From Bacteroidales bacterium (GTDB lineage: Bacteria > Bacteroidota > Bacteroidia > Bacteroidales > F082): a DNA stretch of 38,248 nucleotides. The notes beneath the pieces were generated by a model that searched no databases, was not told where the DNA came from, and worked only from the letters and a program-made list of their open reading frames with translations. A program made the translations under genes and the position numbers. The stretch spans positions 1-38,248 of the forward strand of contig JAEEON010000071.1 in NCBI GenBank assembly GCA_016284305.1, read 5' to 3'. Positions 17,672 through 24,692 of this stretch are shown in pieces; position 1 is the first letter of the stretch; every line of letters starts with the position of its first letter.

Positions 17672-18210
17672 GATGCAAATTCTTGGGAAAACTGTAATAA
17701 AGAATCAAAATGGTCATCGGCGAGGTGTTCGTCGGTGCCGATAAAGACGGTGCGGGTACCCGCATTGCGTCCAAATTCGATGTCGGAAAGGCTATCACCT
17801 ACCATGATACATCTATTCAAGTCAAGGTCAGGCGCAATCTCTTGGGCCATGAAAGCCATCTGCGGATTGGGTTTTCGGTAGTTGTCGGGCTCGTCGGCGA
17901 GCTGTGGACAGACTAGGATACCGTCGATGCGACCTCCCTGTTCCTCGATGGCTTCACACATACGATCGTGGACCTCATCGACCTGTTCCATGGTCATCAG
18001 GCCCTTCCCTACACCCTGTTGATTGGTGATGATAAAGATGTATTTAAAACGCTGTGCCAGAATGCGCAACGCTTCCAACACCCCAGGAAGGAACTCGAAT
18101 TCCGACCATGAGGTTACATAGCCGTCGATGATGCGGCGATTGATGACTCCATCACGGTCCAACATCAAGGACCAGTCCATGTCGATGTCATGTTTCCAGT
18201 CAGGTTTCAT
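17668..18210 (-). CDS. HAD-IIIA phosphatase, GmhB/HisB-N-like but without the zinc loop
   Basis: The 180-residue protein has all HAD motifs: M-L-D-R-D-G-V-I-N (nucleophile and acid Asp), I-I-T-N-Q-Q-G-V, R-K-P-N-P, and M-V-G-D-S-x-x-D-I. The closest families dephosphorylate D-glycero-manno-heptose 1,7-bisphosphate or histidinol phosphate. Those carry a CxH...CxC zinc loop before the K-P motif; here that loop is short and keeps a single Cys (V-C-P-Q). A different sugar or nucleotide phosphate substrate is therefore possible. It is the first gene of an operon with the symporter. An alternative start lies at codon 11. Confidence 0.82.
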   Translation of the reverse strand: MKPDWKHDIDMDWSLMLDRDGVINRRIIDGYVTSWSEFEFLPGVLEALRILAQRFKYIFIITNQQGVGKGLMTMEQVDEVHDRMCEAIEEQGGRIDGILVCPQLADEPDNYRKPNPQMAFMAQEIAPDLDLNRCIMVGDSLSDIEFGRNAGTRTVFIGTDEHLADDHFDSLLQFSQEFAS

Positions 18211-18272
18211 TCGAACAATTCCTTTTTTTGTTTGCGATTAAAAAAGTGTTTCTTCATGAATGAAAAATTAGG

Positions 18273-18280
18273 CAAAGATA
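18273..18280 (-). promoter_or_regulatory. -7 promoter element TATCTTTG of the HAD-symporter operon
   Basis: TATCTTTG on the minus strand, about 62 bases before the HAD start at 18210, giving a leader of roughly 55 nt with AAGGA near the ATG. It is divergent from the promoter at 18294. Confidence 0.6.
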
Positions 18281-18293
18281 TTAAAAATAGACG

Positions 18294-18301
18294 TATATTT
18301 G
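18294..18301 (+). promoter_or_regulatory. -7 promoter element TATATTTG of the acidic ExoX-C-like gene
   Basis: TATATTTG, 23 bases before the ATG at 18325. It excludes the longer open frame that reaches back to 18190. Confidence 0.65.
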
Positions 18302-18324
18302 CCGCGTTTTATTGTCATCGAATT

Positions 18325-18762
18325 ATGAAATTCTACGATCTTGATTCCGTCTTCACCTTTGGCAAATACGAAGGCATGACGATTGCTGAAGTCTATCAGA
18401 AAGACCCCAAATACATCAAATACTGTGAAGAGAACATCGACGAGTTCTATGTCTCTCCCTCGGTGAAACGCGAGCTCAAGTCGCTTGGCCGAGCTGTCAA
18501 CGACTCCGCTTTGTTGGACATGAATTTTGACAAGATGAGTGACGATGAGATTGACGAGTTCATGAAAAACATGGATGAAGAGGACGATTTCAGCGAGGCG
18601 AAGCTTGAGGAAGACTTCGACTGGGACAACGCCGACATCCCCGACGACAGTCCGTTTGATGAGTTCGAGGACGAATACGACGACGAATTCGATGAGTTCG
18701 ACGAGTTCGGCGACTCCTTCGGTGGCGACAGCTACGATGGGAGCATTGATGACCTTTATTAA
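18325..18762 (+). CDS. Small acidic protein with ExoX C-terminal-like (DUF3820-like) domain
   Basis: The 145-residue protein starts with about 50 residues resembling the small domain at the C-terminus of exodeoxyribonuclease X and DUF3820 proteins: F-T-F-G-K-Y-E-G-M-T-I-A-E-V, then D-P-K-Y-I-K-Y-C. The rest is extremely acidic, with runs of D/E/F (D-E-F-D-E-F-D-E-F) from about residue 75, probably disordered. No nuclease catalytic domain is present. The role is unknown; a nucleic-acid mimic or adaptor is a guess. It ends in the second heptamer repeat array. Confidence 0.7.
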   Translation: MKFYDLDSVFTFGKYEGMTIAEVYQKDPKYIKYCEENIDEFYVSPSVKRELKSLGRAVNDSALLDMNFDKMSDDEIDEFMKNMDEEDDFSEAKLEEDFDWDNADIPDDSPFDEFEDEYDDEFDEFDEFGDSFGGDSYDGSIDDLY

Positions 18763-18850
18763 GGTGAAAGGTGAAAGGTGAAAGGTACCTTCGGTCGAAA
18801 GTAAAACCTTTCACCTTTCAATTTTCAATTTTCAATTTTCACCTTTCAAC
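18763..18850. repeat. Inverted heptamer array (3 x GGTGAAA facing 6 x TTTCANN)
   Basis: Three GGTGAAA units (18763-18783) face six reverse-oriented units at 18809-18850: TTTCACC, three TTTCAAT, TTTCACC, TTTCAAC. GGTGAAAGGT pairs with ACCTTTCACC (18806-18815) as a 10-bp stem. The array exactly fills the gap between the convergent acidic-protein gene and the GT2 gene, so it may terminate transcription from both sides. Confidence 0.8.
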
Positions 18851-19788
18851 TAGATTTTTTCCGAAATGGAATAAACTCGTTTCTCGCGTTGGGTTGAGGT
18901 GATCATCTCAGCGAGGAAGCCTGTGCTGAAAAGCTGCACACCCACGATCATGGCCAAGATGCCAAGATAGAACAGCGGGCGGTTGGTCATGGCAACATAA
19001 TTGTGGCCGAAGTATTTGGTGCAGACCAGATAGATGGCAATGATGAATCCCGCCAAAAAAGTCAGCGAACCCAGCAGTCCGAAGAAATGCATGGGGCGGT
19101 TGCTGAATTTCGAGATGAAGTTGATGGTAATGAGGTCGAGGTACCCGCGCACGAAACGGCTCATTCCGAACTTGCTGCTACCATATTTACGTTTTTGATG
19201 GTGGACCACTTTCTCCCCTATATTGGAGAAGCCGTTCATTTTGGCGATGACTGGGATATAGCGGTGCATCTCTCCATACACTTGTATGCTCTTCACCAGG
19301 TCGAGACGATAGGCCTTGAGGCCGCAGTTGAAGTCGTGGAGTTTGATGCCCGACATGCGGCGGGTGGTCCAGTTGAAGAACTTTGACGGGATGTTCTTCA
19401 TCACCTTCGAGTCATAGCGCACCTTCTTCCAACCCGACACCAGGTCATAGCCGTCTTCCTTGATCATGCGATACAGTTCTGGAATCTCGTCAGGGCTATC
19501 CTGCAAATCGGCATCCATGGTGATGACCACGTCGCCCTGAACTACTTTAAAACCCTCGTTGAGTGCGGGTGACTTGCCATAGTTCTTGCGGAAGCGCAAA
19601 GCGTGGACGTTAGGGTTGTTCGCTGCCAGGTCCCTGATAATCTTCCAGGAGTTGTCGGTAGAGCCGTCATCGACGAAGACGATCTCGTAGCTGAGGTTTT
19701 CCTTTTCGACGACACGGCGAATCCACGCTTCCAGTTCAGGCAGCGATTCCGCCTCATTGAGCAACGGTATGACGATTGAGAGATCCAT
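18850..19788 (-). CDS. GT2 family glycosyltransferase, DPM1/ArnC/GtrB-like
   Basis: The 312-residue protein has a GT-A catalytic domain with V-I-P-L-L-N-E near residue 5, V-D-D-G-S-T-D (about 39-45) and the DxD-type D-A-D-L-Q-D-S-P-D (about 92-100). Two C-terminal hydrophobic hairpins follow (about 235-300). Relatives transfer a sugar to undecaprenyl phosphate at the inner membrane; donor and acceptor are not evident here. It is transcribed from its own promoter just downstream of the SRP RNA. Confidence 0.9.
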   Translation of the reverse strand: MDLSIVIPLLNEAESLPELEAWIRRVVEKENLSYEIVFVDDGSTDNSWKIIRDLAANNPNVHALRFRKNYGKSPALNEGFKVVQGDVVITMDADLQDSPDEIPELYRMIKEDGYDLVSGWKKVRYDSKVMKNIPSKFFNWTTRRMSGIKLHDFNCGLKAYRLDLVKSIQVYGEMHRYIPVIAKMNGFSNIGEKVVHHQKRKYGSSKFGMSRFVRGYLDLITINFISKFSNRPMHFFGLLGSLTFLAGFIIAIYLVCTKYFGHNYVAMTNRPLFYLGILAMIVGVQLFSTGFLAEMITSTQREKRVYSISEKI

Positions 19789-19804
19789 GATTCGATTTTT
19801 TTTG

Positions 19805-19812
19805 CAAATATA
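19805..19812 (-). promoter_or_regulatory. -7 promoter element TATATTTG of the GT2 gene
   Basis: TATATTTG on the minus strand, 16 bases before the start at 19788. It is located right after the T-run that ends the SRP RNA. Confidence 0.6.
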
Positions 19813-19822
19813 AACAAAAAAA

Positions 19823-19919
19823 GGGTAAGCTACTTACATCGCACCGCTACAACCACCTACCCTTGCTACCTTCCGGTCCTGGGGGATTTCAGCAGGAGCT
19901 GGTCGTATAAGACTTACCC
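19823..19919 (-). ncRNA. ffs: Signal recognition particle RNA, small bacterial type (4.5S)
   Basis: Reading the minus strand, a 97-nt RNA starts GGGTAAG and ends CTTACCC, so the ends pair. The conserved SRP domain IV is visible as CAGGACCGGAAGGTAGCA, matching the E. coli CAGGTCCGGAAGGAAGCA, with the GGAA tetraloop at about 19871-19874. A T7 run follows the 3' end. The promoter at 19924-19931 places the start at the first G. This RNA guides membrane proteins to the translocon with Ffh. Confidence 0.93.
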
Positions 19920-19923
19920 GATG

Positions 19924-19931
19924 CAAAAGTA
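19924..19931 (-). promoter_or_regulatory. SRP RNA -7 promoter element TACTTTTG
   Basis: TACTTTTG on the minus strand, four bases before the first G of the SRP RNA. It serves as an internal calibration of the element-to-start distance in this genome. Confidence 0.75.
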
Positions 19932-19973
19932 CGGACTTTTCTTTAATTGACAAGCAAAAAGCGAGAATTTTTC

Positions 19974-21380
19974 TTATTGTCCGTAACTCGACCCATCAAA
20001 GCAATGAGTACACAGGTCGCATTTAGGCAACCCGATAGCTTCAACGATGGTATCGATATTGTTGAATTTCAAGGAGTCAACACCAAGATGACGGCGAATC
20101 TCATCGACCATGTCGGCATATTCTTTGGTGTCGGTCTTGATATATTGATCAAAGTTTTTGATGGAGTCGCCTTCCAGTTTCTCGACCACCCTACGGGTAA
20201 GAAGCTCCATTTCGGTCTTTGAAGCGGAGAAGTTCAGGAAAGGGCAACCATACAGCAGCGGTGGGCAGCTAATTCTGACATGGACCTTGTCGGCGCCATA
20301 GTCATAGAGCATCTTCACATTGTCTCTCAGCTGGGTACCTCTCACGATGGAGTCGTCGCAAAATACCACCCTCTTCCCTTTCAGCACGGCGCGGTTAGGG
20401 ATGAGCTTCATCTTGGCCACATGTTCACGTTCAGACTGGTTAACGGGCATGAAGCTACGCGACCAGGTGGGAGTGTATTTCACCACACCTCTTTTATAAG
20501 GCAAGCATTTGCCGTTGGAGTAACCCACGGCCATGCCAATGCCCGAGTCAGGAATGGCCGACACATAGTCTGCCTCCACATTGTCGGAAGCGCCCAGGGC
20601 TTGTCCCCCTTTATAGCGCATCTCTTCGACGTTAATGTTCTCGTAGTCCGTTGCCGGGAAGCCATAATAGATCCAAAGGAAGGAGCAGACCTGCTTTTTA
20701 GGCTGTGCAGGCAGAAGGGTCTCCATGCCATCGAGGGTCACCTTCACCACCTCTCCTGGTCCGACAAAACGCACCGTAGTGTAGTCGAGGTTGACATAGC
20801 TGTGGCTGTCGAAGGCAACAGCATAGCCACTGCCGTCCTTTCCGATGACGATAGGGGTTCGTCCGTAGAAGTCGCGAGCAGCGATGATGCCGTCTTCGCA
20901 GAGAATCAACATTGAGCACGATCCCTTCACCATATTATATACGTTCTGGATGCCGTCGGCAAAGTCTTTGCCTTGGGTGATGAGCAGGGCGATGAGCTCC
21001 GTGGGATTAGTCCTCCCCGAGCTAAGTTCAGTGAACTGCTGCTTGTTGTCGAGGCAGTGCTGGACAAGCTCGTCGAGGTTATTAATTTTACCTACGGTAA
21101 CGATGCCAAAGCGTCCCAGATGAGAGTTTACGACAATAGGCTGAGCGTCTGTGTCGCTGATGACTCCGATACCGAGATTGCCTTGGAACTTAGACAGCTC
21201 GTCGCAGAACTTCGTCCGGAAGTAGCTGTTCTCAATGTCGTGGATAGAGCGGAAGAACTGGTCGCCCACGCGTGTAACCATACCAGCTCTTTTTGTTCCG
21301 AGATGTGAATGATAGTCAACGCCATAGAACAAATCCGTGGCGCAAGGTCGTTTGGAAACGACGCCGAAGAAACCTCCCAT
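19974..21380 (-). CDS. PurF-like amidophosphoribosyltransferase homolog without the glutaminase Cys
   Basis: The 468-residue protein aligns over its full length with PurF, which makes phosphoribosylamine from PRPP and glutamine. It begins M-G-G-F-F-G where PurF has M-C-G-I-x-G, so the N-terminal nucleophile is missing. The oxyanion H-N-G-N-L segment is also replaced (V-G-K-I-N-N-L). The PRPP loop is intact (V-V-F-C-D-D-S-I-V-R-G-T), and cysteines placed like the Fe-S ligands of Bacillus PurF remain (Q-V-C-S, C-P-P-L-L-Y-G-C, C-T-H-C-F). No upstream start would restore a Cys. I recall similar MGGFFG proteins in other Bacteroidota. It may use free ammonia or do another PRPP reaction. Confidence 0.85.
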   Translation of the reverse strand: MGGFFGVVSKRPCATDLFYGVDYHSHLGTKRAGMVTRVGDQFFRSIHDIENSYFRTKFCDELSKFQGNLGIGVISDTDAQPIVVNSHLGRFGIVTVGKINNLDELVQHCLDNKQQFTELSSGRTNPTELIALLITQGKDFADGIQNVYNMVKGSCSMLILCEDGIIAARDFYGRTPIVIGKDGSGYAVAFDSHSYVNLDYTTVRFVGPGEVVKVTLDGMETLLPAQPKKQVCSFLWIYYGFPATDYENINVEEMRYKGGQALGASDNVEADYVSAIPDSGIGMAVGYSNGKCLPYKRGVVKYTPTWSRSFMPVNQSEREHVAKMKLIPNRAVLKGKRVVFCDDSIVRGTQLRDNVKMLYDYGADKVHVRISCPPLLYGCPFLNFSASKTEMELLTRRVVEKLEGDSIKNFDQYIKTDTKEYADMVDEIRRHLGVDSLKFNNIDTIVEAIGLPKCDLCTHCFDGSSYGQ

Positions 21381-21403
21381 AGTAATTGCTTTTTTTGAAG
21401 TCG

Positions 21404-21411
21404 CAAAAGTA
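21404..21411 (-). promoter_or_regulatory. -7 promoter element TACTTTTG of the PurF-like gene
   Basis: TACTTTTG on the minus strand, 23 bases before the start at 21380. It is divergent from the yciO-like promoter 22 bases away. Confidence 0.65.
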
Positions 21412-21432
21412 AAAACATTTTATTATTTTTTG

Positions 21433-21440
21433 TAATTTTG
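21433..21440 (+). promoter_or_regulatory. -7 promoter element TAATTTTG of the YciO-like gene
   Basis: TAATTTTG, 18 bases before the ATG at 21459. It overlaps the TTG that would open the longer frame at 21438, supporting the later start. Confidence 0.65.
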
Positions 21441-21458
21441 CGCCCAAAATTTTCAAGC

Positions 21459-22073
21459 ATGTTTTTAAAGCTACATCCAACAAATCCCAACCCTCGGTAT
21501 GTCAAGATGATTCTTGAGTGCCTCAACGATGACGGTGTGATCATCTTCCCAACGGATACCATCTATGGTGTTGGCGGTAACATTCGGAGTCCCAAGGTGT
21601 TGGAGCGCATCTGTCGCATCAAGGGCATCAAGAAAGAGAAGGCAAATTTCTCCTTCATCTTCCATGACCTCAGCATGTTGAGCGAGTTCACCAAGCCCAT
21701 CAACAATGAGGTTTATAAGATGATGAAACGGAACCTTCCCGGACCTTTCACCTTCATCCTTAATGCCAACAACAACATCCCAAGGATTTTCCAGAGCAAG
21801 AAAAAGACGGTGGGCATCCGCATCCCCGACCAACCTATCATCACCAATCTGGTCGAAGAGTTCGGCTCCCCCATCATGACCACTTCATTGGTTGACGAGG
21901 AAGACGAGTCTGGTCGTTATTTCACTGATCCTGAGGAAATAAACGAAAAGTATCAGGATCTGGTGGACATCATTATTGATGGTGGGGCTGGTGAATTTGT
22001 GGCCAGTACGGTGGTAGATTGCACTGAAGATGAGATCATGATTGTCCGCCAAGGTAAGGGTATCTTGGAATAG
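21459..22073 (+). CDS. Sua5/YciO/YrdC family protein, YciO-like
   Basis: The 204-residue single-domain protein starts F-L-K-L-H-P-T-N-P-N-P-R, close to the YciO N-terminus. It carries the family motifs G-V-I-I-F-P-T-D-T-I-Y-G, I-C-R-I-K-G and L-P-G-P-F-T-F-I-L. The family includes TsaC/Sua5, which makes threonylcarbamoyl-AMP for tRNA t6A. YciO proteins look the same in fold, but their role is less certain. A separate tsaC elsewhere in the genome would argue for the YciO role here. Confidence 0.88.
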   Translation: MFLKLHPTNPNPRYVKMILECLNDDGVIIFPTDTIYGVGGNIRSPKVLERICRIKGIKKEKANFSFIFHDLSMLSEFTKPINNEVYKMMKRNLPGPFTFILNANNNIPRIFQSKKKTVGIRIPDQPIITNLVEEFGSPIMTTSLVDEEDESGRYFTDPEEINEKYQDLVDIIIDGGAGEFVASTVVDCTEDEIMIVRQGKGILE

Positions 22074-22120
22074 AGAAAAAAACTTTTTGCAAAAATGCTT
22101 GCTTAATGAAAAAAAAGCCG

Positions 22121-22128
22121 TACTTTTG
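22121..22128 (+). promoter_or_regulatory. tRNA-Lys -7 promoter element TACTTTTG
   Basis: TACTTTTG, 24 bases before the mature tRNA 5' end. This leaves a short 5' leader for RNase P. Confidence 0.7.
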
Positions 22129-22152
22129 CAGCCACAAAACACAAGAGCGGTT

Positions 22153-22225
22153 GACTCGGTAGCTCAGCAGGTAGAGCACAACACTTTTAATGTTGGGGTC
22201 CTGGGTTCGAGCCCCAGCCGGGTCA
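22153..22225 (+). tRNA. tRNA-Lys (anticodon TTT)
   Basis: A full cloverleaf is visible: acceptor GACTCGG (22153-22159) pairs with CCGGGTC (22218-22224, one G-T pair), D stem GCTC/GAGC, anticodon stem CAACA/TGTTG with loop CTTTTAA (TTT at 22186-22188), a 5-base variable loop, T stem CTGGG/CCCAG with TTCGAGC, and discriminator A. CCA is not encoded. This tRNA is a likely substrate of the MnmE system. Confidence 0.96.
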
Positions 22226-22234
22226 CGAAAACAA

Positions 22235-22270
22235 AAAAGACCTAATTGACATATGTCAGTTAGGTCTTTT
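22235..22270 (+). terminator. Terminator after tRNA-Lys
   Basis: AAAAGACCTAA (22235-22245) pairs with TTAGGTCTTTT (22260-22270), and an inner TGAC/GTCA closes an ATAT loop, giving a nearly continuous 16-bp hairpin with a T tail. It sits 10 bases past the tRNA and is symmetrical enough to serve the convergent gene ending at 22290 as well. Confidence 0.88.
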
Positions 22271-22289
22271 CTTTTGGGGTCCTTTTCCG

Positions 22290-22649
22290 TTATTTCCCCA
22301 ACCGCTGGTCGAGGCATTCAGTGATCTGGTTGCGCAGTTTCCGGAACACGTTGGTGAAACGGAGTTCCTTGCCATCTTTCAAGGTAATCTTGAAACCGCC
22401 CAGACCATATTTGCCGTACGAGGCGATTTCGCTCAAATCGATGCACCACGACTTGGGAGCTCCGCCAATGTCAGCAATCGATTTTCCAGCCATGCTGGCA
22501 GGATTTACAAGATAATAGATCTTGTCAGGAGTGACATACATGCAACCTTCCCAAGAAGATACACGGTTCTTGTTGTAGAGCACCTCAAAGGCCTCTTTTT
22601 GCACATTGCCTAGATTGGCAAGAGTGAAATTGTCATCTAATTCAATCAT
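22290..22649 (-). CDS. Small hypothetical protein, possible PH/GRAM-like domain
   Basis: The 119-residue soluble protein has no signal peptide. Its strand-rich pattern (G-C-M-Y-V-T-P-D-K-I-Y-Y-L, then G-G-F-K-I-T-L-K-D-G-K-E-L-R-F) followed by a terminal helix resembles small bacterial PH- or GRAM-like domains, but I cannot name a family. It lies 18 bases downstream of the lipoprotein gene on the same strand, so it is probably co-transcribed. Confidence 0.6.
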   Translation of the reverse strand: MIELDDNFTLANLGNVQKEAFEVLYNKNRVSSWEGCMYVTPDKIYYLVNPASMAGKSIADIGGAPKSWCIDLSEIASYGKYGLGGFKITLKDGKELRFTNVFRKLRNQITECLDQRLGK

Positions 22650-22667
22650 AACTATCTCATTTTTAAA

Positions 22668-24602
22668 TTAATGCAAGGTAACGAAACTCGAAGCGTGAGA
22701 GAGAACGCTGACTTTACCATCAGGACTCACTCTTTTGATGCAGGGTTTGGTGGTGTTGTACTCTGCGTCATAATTTGGATCGTCGGTGGGTCTAGGTTCG
22801 CTGCCCACAAAGACCAGTGATCCGTCGTTCAGCCAACCATAGGTCATGTCAGCAGCATCAGTGTCTTCAAAGGCCATTTGGAGCTTGCCATCGAGCGATG
22901 CGAGACACAAAGGACCATGGCCCAAGTCACCATATTCAATGATACCCGAGAAACAAACATTCTTATTCGTCGGGTCAATGCTATAGAACATAAACTCGGG
23001 TTCTTCATAGTAGCTGAGATCGGAAGCGTATTGCTTGAAATCAATCTTGTTGGTCAAGCATACGTTGGATCCATTACCGGTATAGTAAAAGTCGTTATTC
23101 TGGGTAGTGAATCTCGACATGTCCTCATCCCATTTCATGAAATCCGCATCGAAACTGTCTGTCTCTTCATCCTCCTTCCATCCTTCCCATTTCGTCCGGC
23201 TCACGGGATCATAAAACTTCGTGTTGGCGAACGAGTAGAAATCCCAGCTGAAATCGAAAGGCAAGCCAACGCGGAACAAGGAGGGATAGGTCATCAGACG
23301 AGCAGTTTCACCATAAGTTTCAGAAACACAGTCATTTAACTTCAACTCCCAGTCAGCTTGGAAACTCGGTTCCATGCTGTATGGCGAGAAATAATAGTTC
23401 TTCAGGTAGAGATTATCGCCAATAACTACTGTATAATAGAGATTGTCATCACCCATGAATGCCGCATTGACCACAGAGTCTTTTTCTGTTTCCAATGGGA
23501 TGAACTTATCAGTTTGGGAGTTGTAGATAATCAACTTCCCATTGTCGAGAATCACCATGTCGCTTCCCTCAGGGTTAATGTACTCGGCATTGGTTTGAGG
23601 TTCGGGCATAGAAGCACTAGGTTTGATGGCAAAGTCGCTTCCATGTCCGATGGTCTTAGTGCTCCCATCAGGAGCCATCAACTTGATGCAGTGTCTGGTG
23701 GTGTTCCATTCTTCATAGTCGGGATCATCCAGGGGACGAGGTTCTTCACCAACATAAACCAGCGAACCATCGCTCAGCCAATTCGGAATAATTTGCCAGA
23801 TACTAGCACCCTCAAGCAGTTTCTGACCGCTACCATCCAGATTCGACAGACAGTAGAAGCCCCAGCCTTCTCCCCAATAAACTACTGCGGAATAAATCAC
23901 TTTCTTTCCTGTAGGATCCACCCGGTCAACGCTGAATTCCAGATCGTTAGCCTCTTCTTCAGAACCAAAGCAATCGACGAAGTTAATCTTGTCGCTCAAA
24001 GCCGTCTTGCTGCCATCGGGATTGATGTGATAGAAGACTTTGTTGTCAGCGACAAAGCGTTCGCCTTGGAGATTGTTTCTGTCATTTTGCTCATGCGACA
24101 GTTCCTCATACGTCATTTCAGTCATCTTGCCTGTAGCCAAGTCGCAGCTTCTGGTATCGGTCAAGAAGTCTTCATCCATACCGGCATGGTGATTTATCCT
24201 GATCTGCTTTTGGTCTGGACTTAAATAAATGCCAGAGAGATCATTCAACATGTAATCCGTGATGTCGTTCAAGGTGAGCTGCCAGTCGGCGCAGACCTTG
24301 GGCTGAGGGTCCTTTTCGTTAAGGTCGAGCATCTTCAGTGTCAAGTTCTGGTTTTTCGACACCGTATAATACAAGTGGTTTGCATTGTCATAGACAATAT
24401 TGATCACGCTGTCGGTTTCAGCCGTATAGGGTATGGCCGATTGTTTCTTCAAATCGTAAAACGACAGCTTCCCGAATTCGAGGGTGACTAGTTCTGCCGC
24501 GGCAAAACTCGATGCCGCCTTGGTGTTCGTATTCGATGAATGGTTGCAGCTCATGATACCGAGAGCCATGACCAAAAGAAGGAATAAAGCAATTCTTTTC
24601 AT
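22668..24602 (-). CDS. Lipoprotein with internal duplication, beta-propeller-like repeats
   Basis: The 644-residue protein starts with a lipoprotein signal (hydrophobic core then I-M-S-C, Cys19). The mature protein is a tandem duplication of about 310 residues. S-D-G-S-L-V-Y-V-G-E-E-P-R-P in the first half recurs as N-D-G-S-L-V-F-V-G-S-E-P-R-P in the second, each followed by D-D-P and N-T-T-x-x-C-I-K. Other shared phrases include L-Y-Y-T-V and D-W-x-L-x-L-N-D. The strand pattern suggests a WD40/TolB-like propeller. No function is recognised. It is located in the periplasm or outer membrane by inference. Confidence 0.8.
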   Translation of the reverse strand: MKRIALFLLLVMALGIMSCNHSSNTNTKAASSFAAAELVTLEFGKLSFYDLKKQSAIPYTAETDSVINIVYDNANHLYYTVSKNQNLTLKMLDLNEKDPQPKVCADWQLTLNDITDYMLNDLSGIYLSPDQKQIRINHHAGMDEDFLTDTRSCDLATGKMTEMTYEELSHEQNDRNNLQGERFVADNKVFYHINPDGSKTALSDKINFVDCFGSEEEANDLEFSVDRVDPTGKKVIYSAVVYWGEGWGFYCLSNLDGSGQKLLEGASIWQIIPNWLSDGSLVYVGEEPRPLDDPDYEEWNTTRHCIKLMAPDGSTKTIGHGSDFAIKPSASMPEPQTNAEYINPEGSDMVILDNGKLIIYNSQTDKFIPLETEKDSVVNAAFMGDDNLYYTVVIGDNLYLKNYYFSPYSMEPSFQADWELKLNDCVSETYGETARLMTYPSLFRVGLPFDFSWDFYSFANTKFYDPVSRTKWEGWKEDEETDSFDADFMKWDEDMSRFTTQNNDFYYTGNGSNVCLTNKIDFKQYASDLSYYEEPEFMFYSIDPTNKNVCFSGIIEYGDLGHGPLCLASLDGKLQMAFEDTDAADMTYGWLNDGSLVFVGSEPRPTDDPNYDAEYNTTKPCIKRVSPDGKVSVLSHASSFVTLH

Positions 24603-24624
24603 GATACATCAATTTTAACAAGGA

Positions 24625-24632
24625 CAAAAGTA
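24625..24632 (-). promoter_or_regulatory. -7 promoter element TACTTTTG of the lipoprotein gene
   Basis: TACTTTTG on the minus strand, 22 bases before the start at 24602. It is divergent from the porin promoter 32 bases away. Confidence 0.65.
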
Positions 24633-24664
24633 ACAAAAAACCTGATTAGCTTTACTAAAATTCG

Positions 24665-24672
24665 TACTTTTG
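24665..24672 (+). promoter_or_regulatory. -7 promoter element TACTTTTG of the porin operon
   Basis: TACTTTTG, 20 bases before the ATG at 24693. An out-of-frame ATG at 24686 lies between. Confidence 0.65.
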
Positions 24673-24692
24673 CACAATTTTATACATGACCC

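Noticed and set aside
16153..18850. CRISPR-like repeats from the heptamer arrays
   Set aside because: The units are contiguous 7-mers without spacers, and no cas genes are present.
22042..22245. Open frame running through the tRNA-Lys gene
   Set aside because: It crosses the tRNA promoter and cloverleaf and has no protein-like composition.
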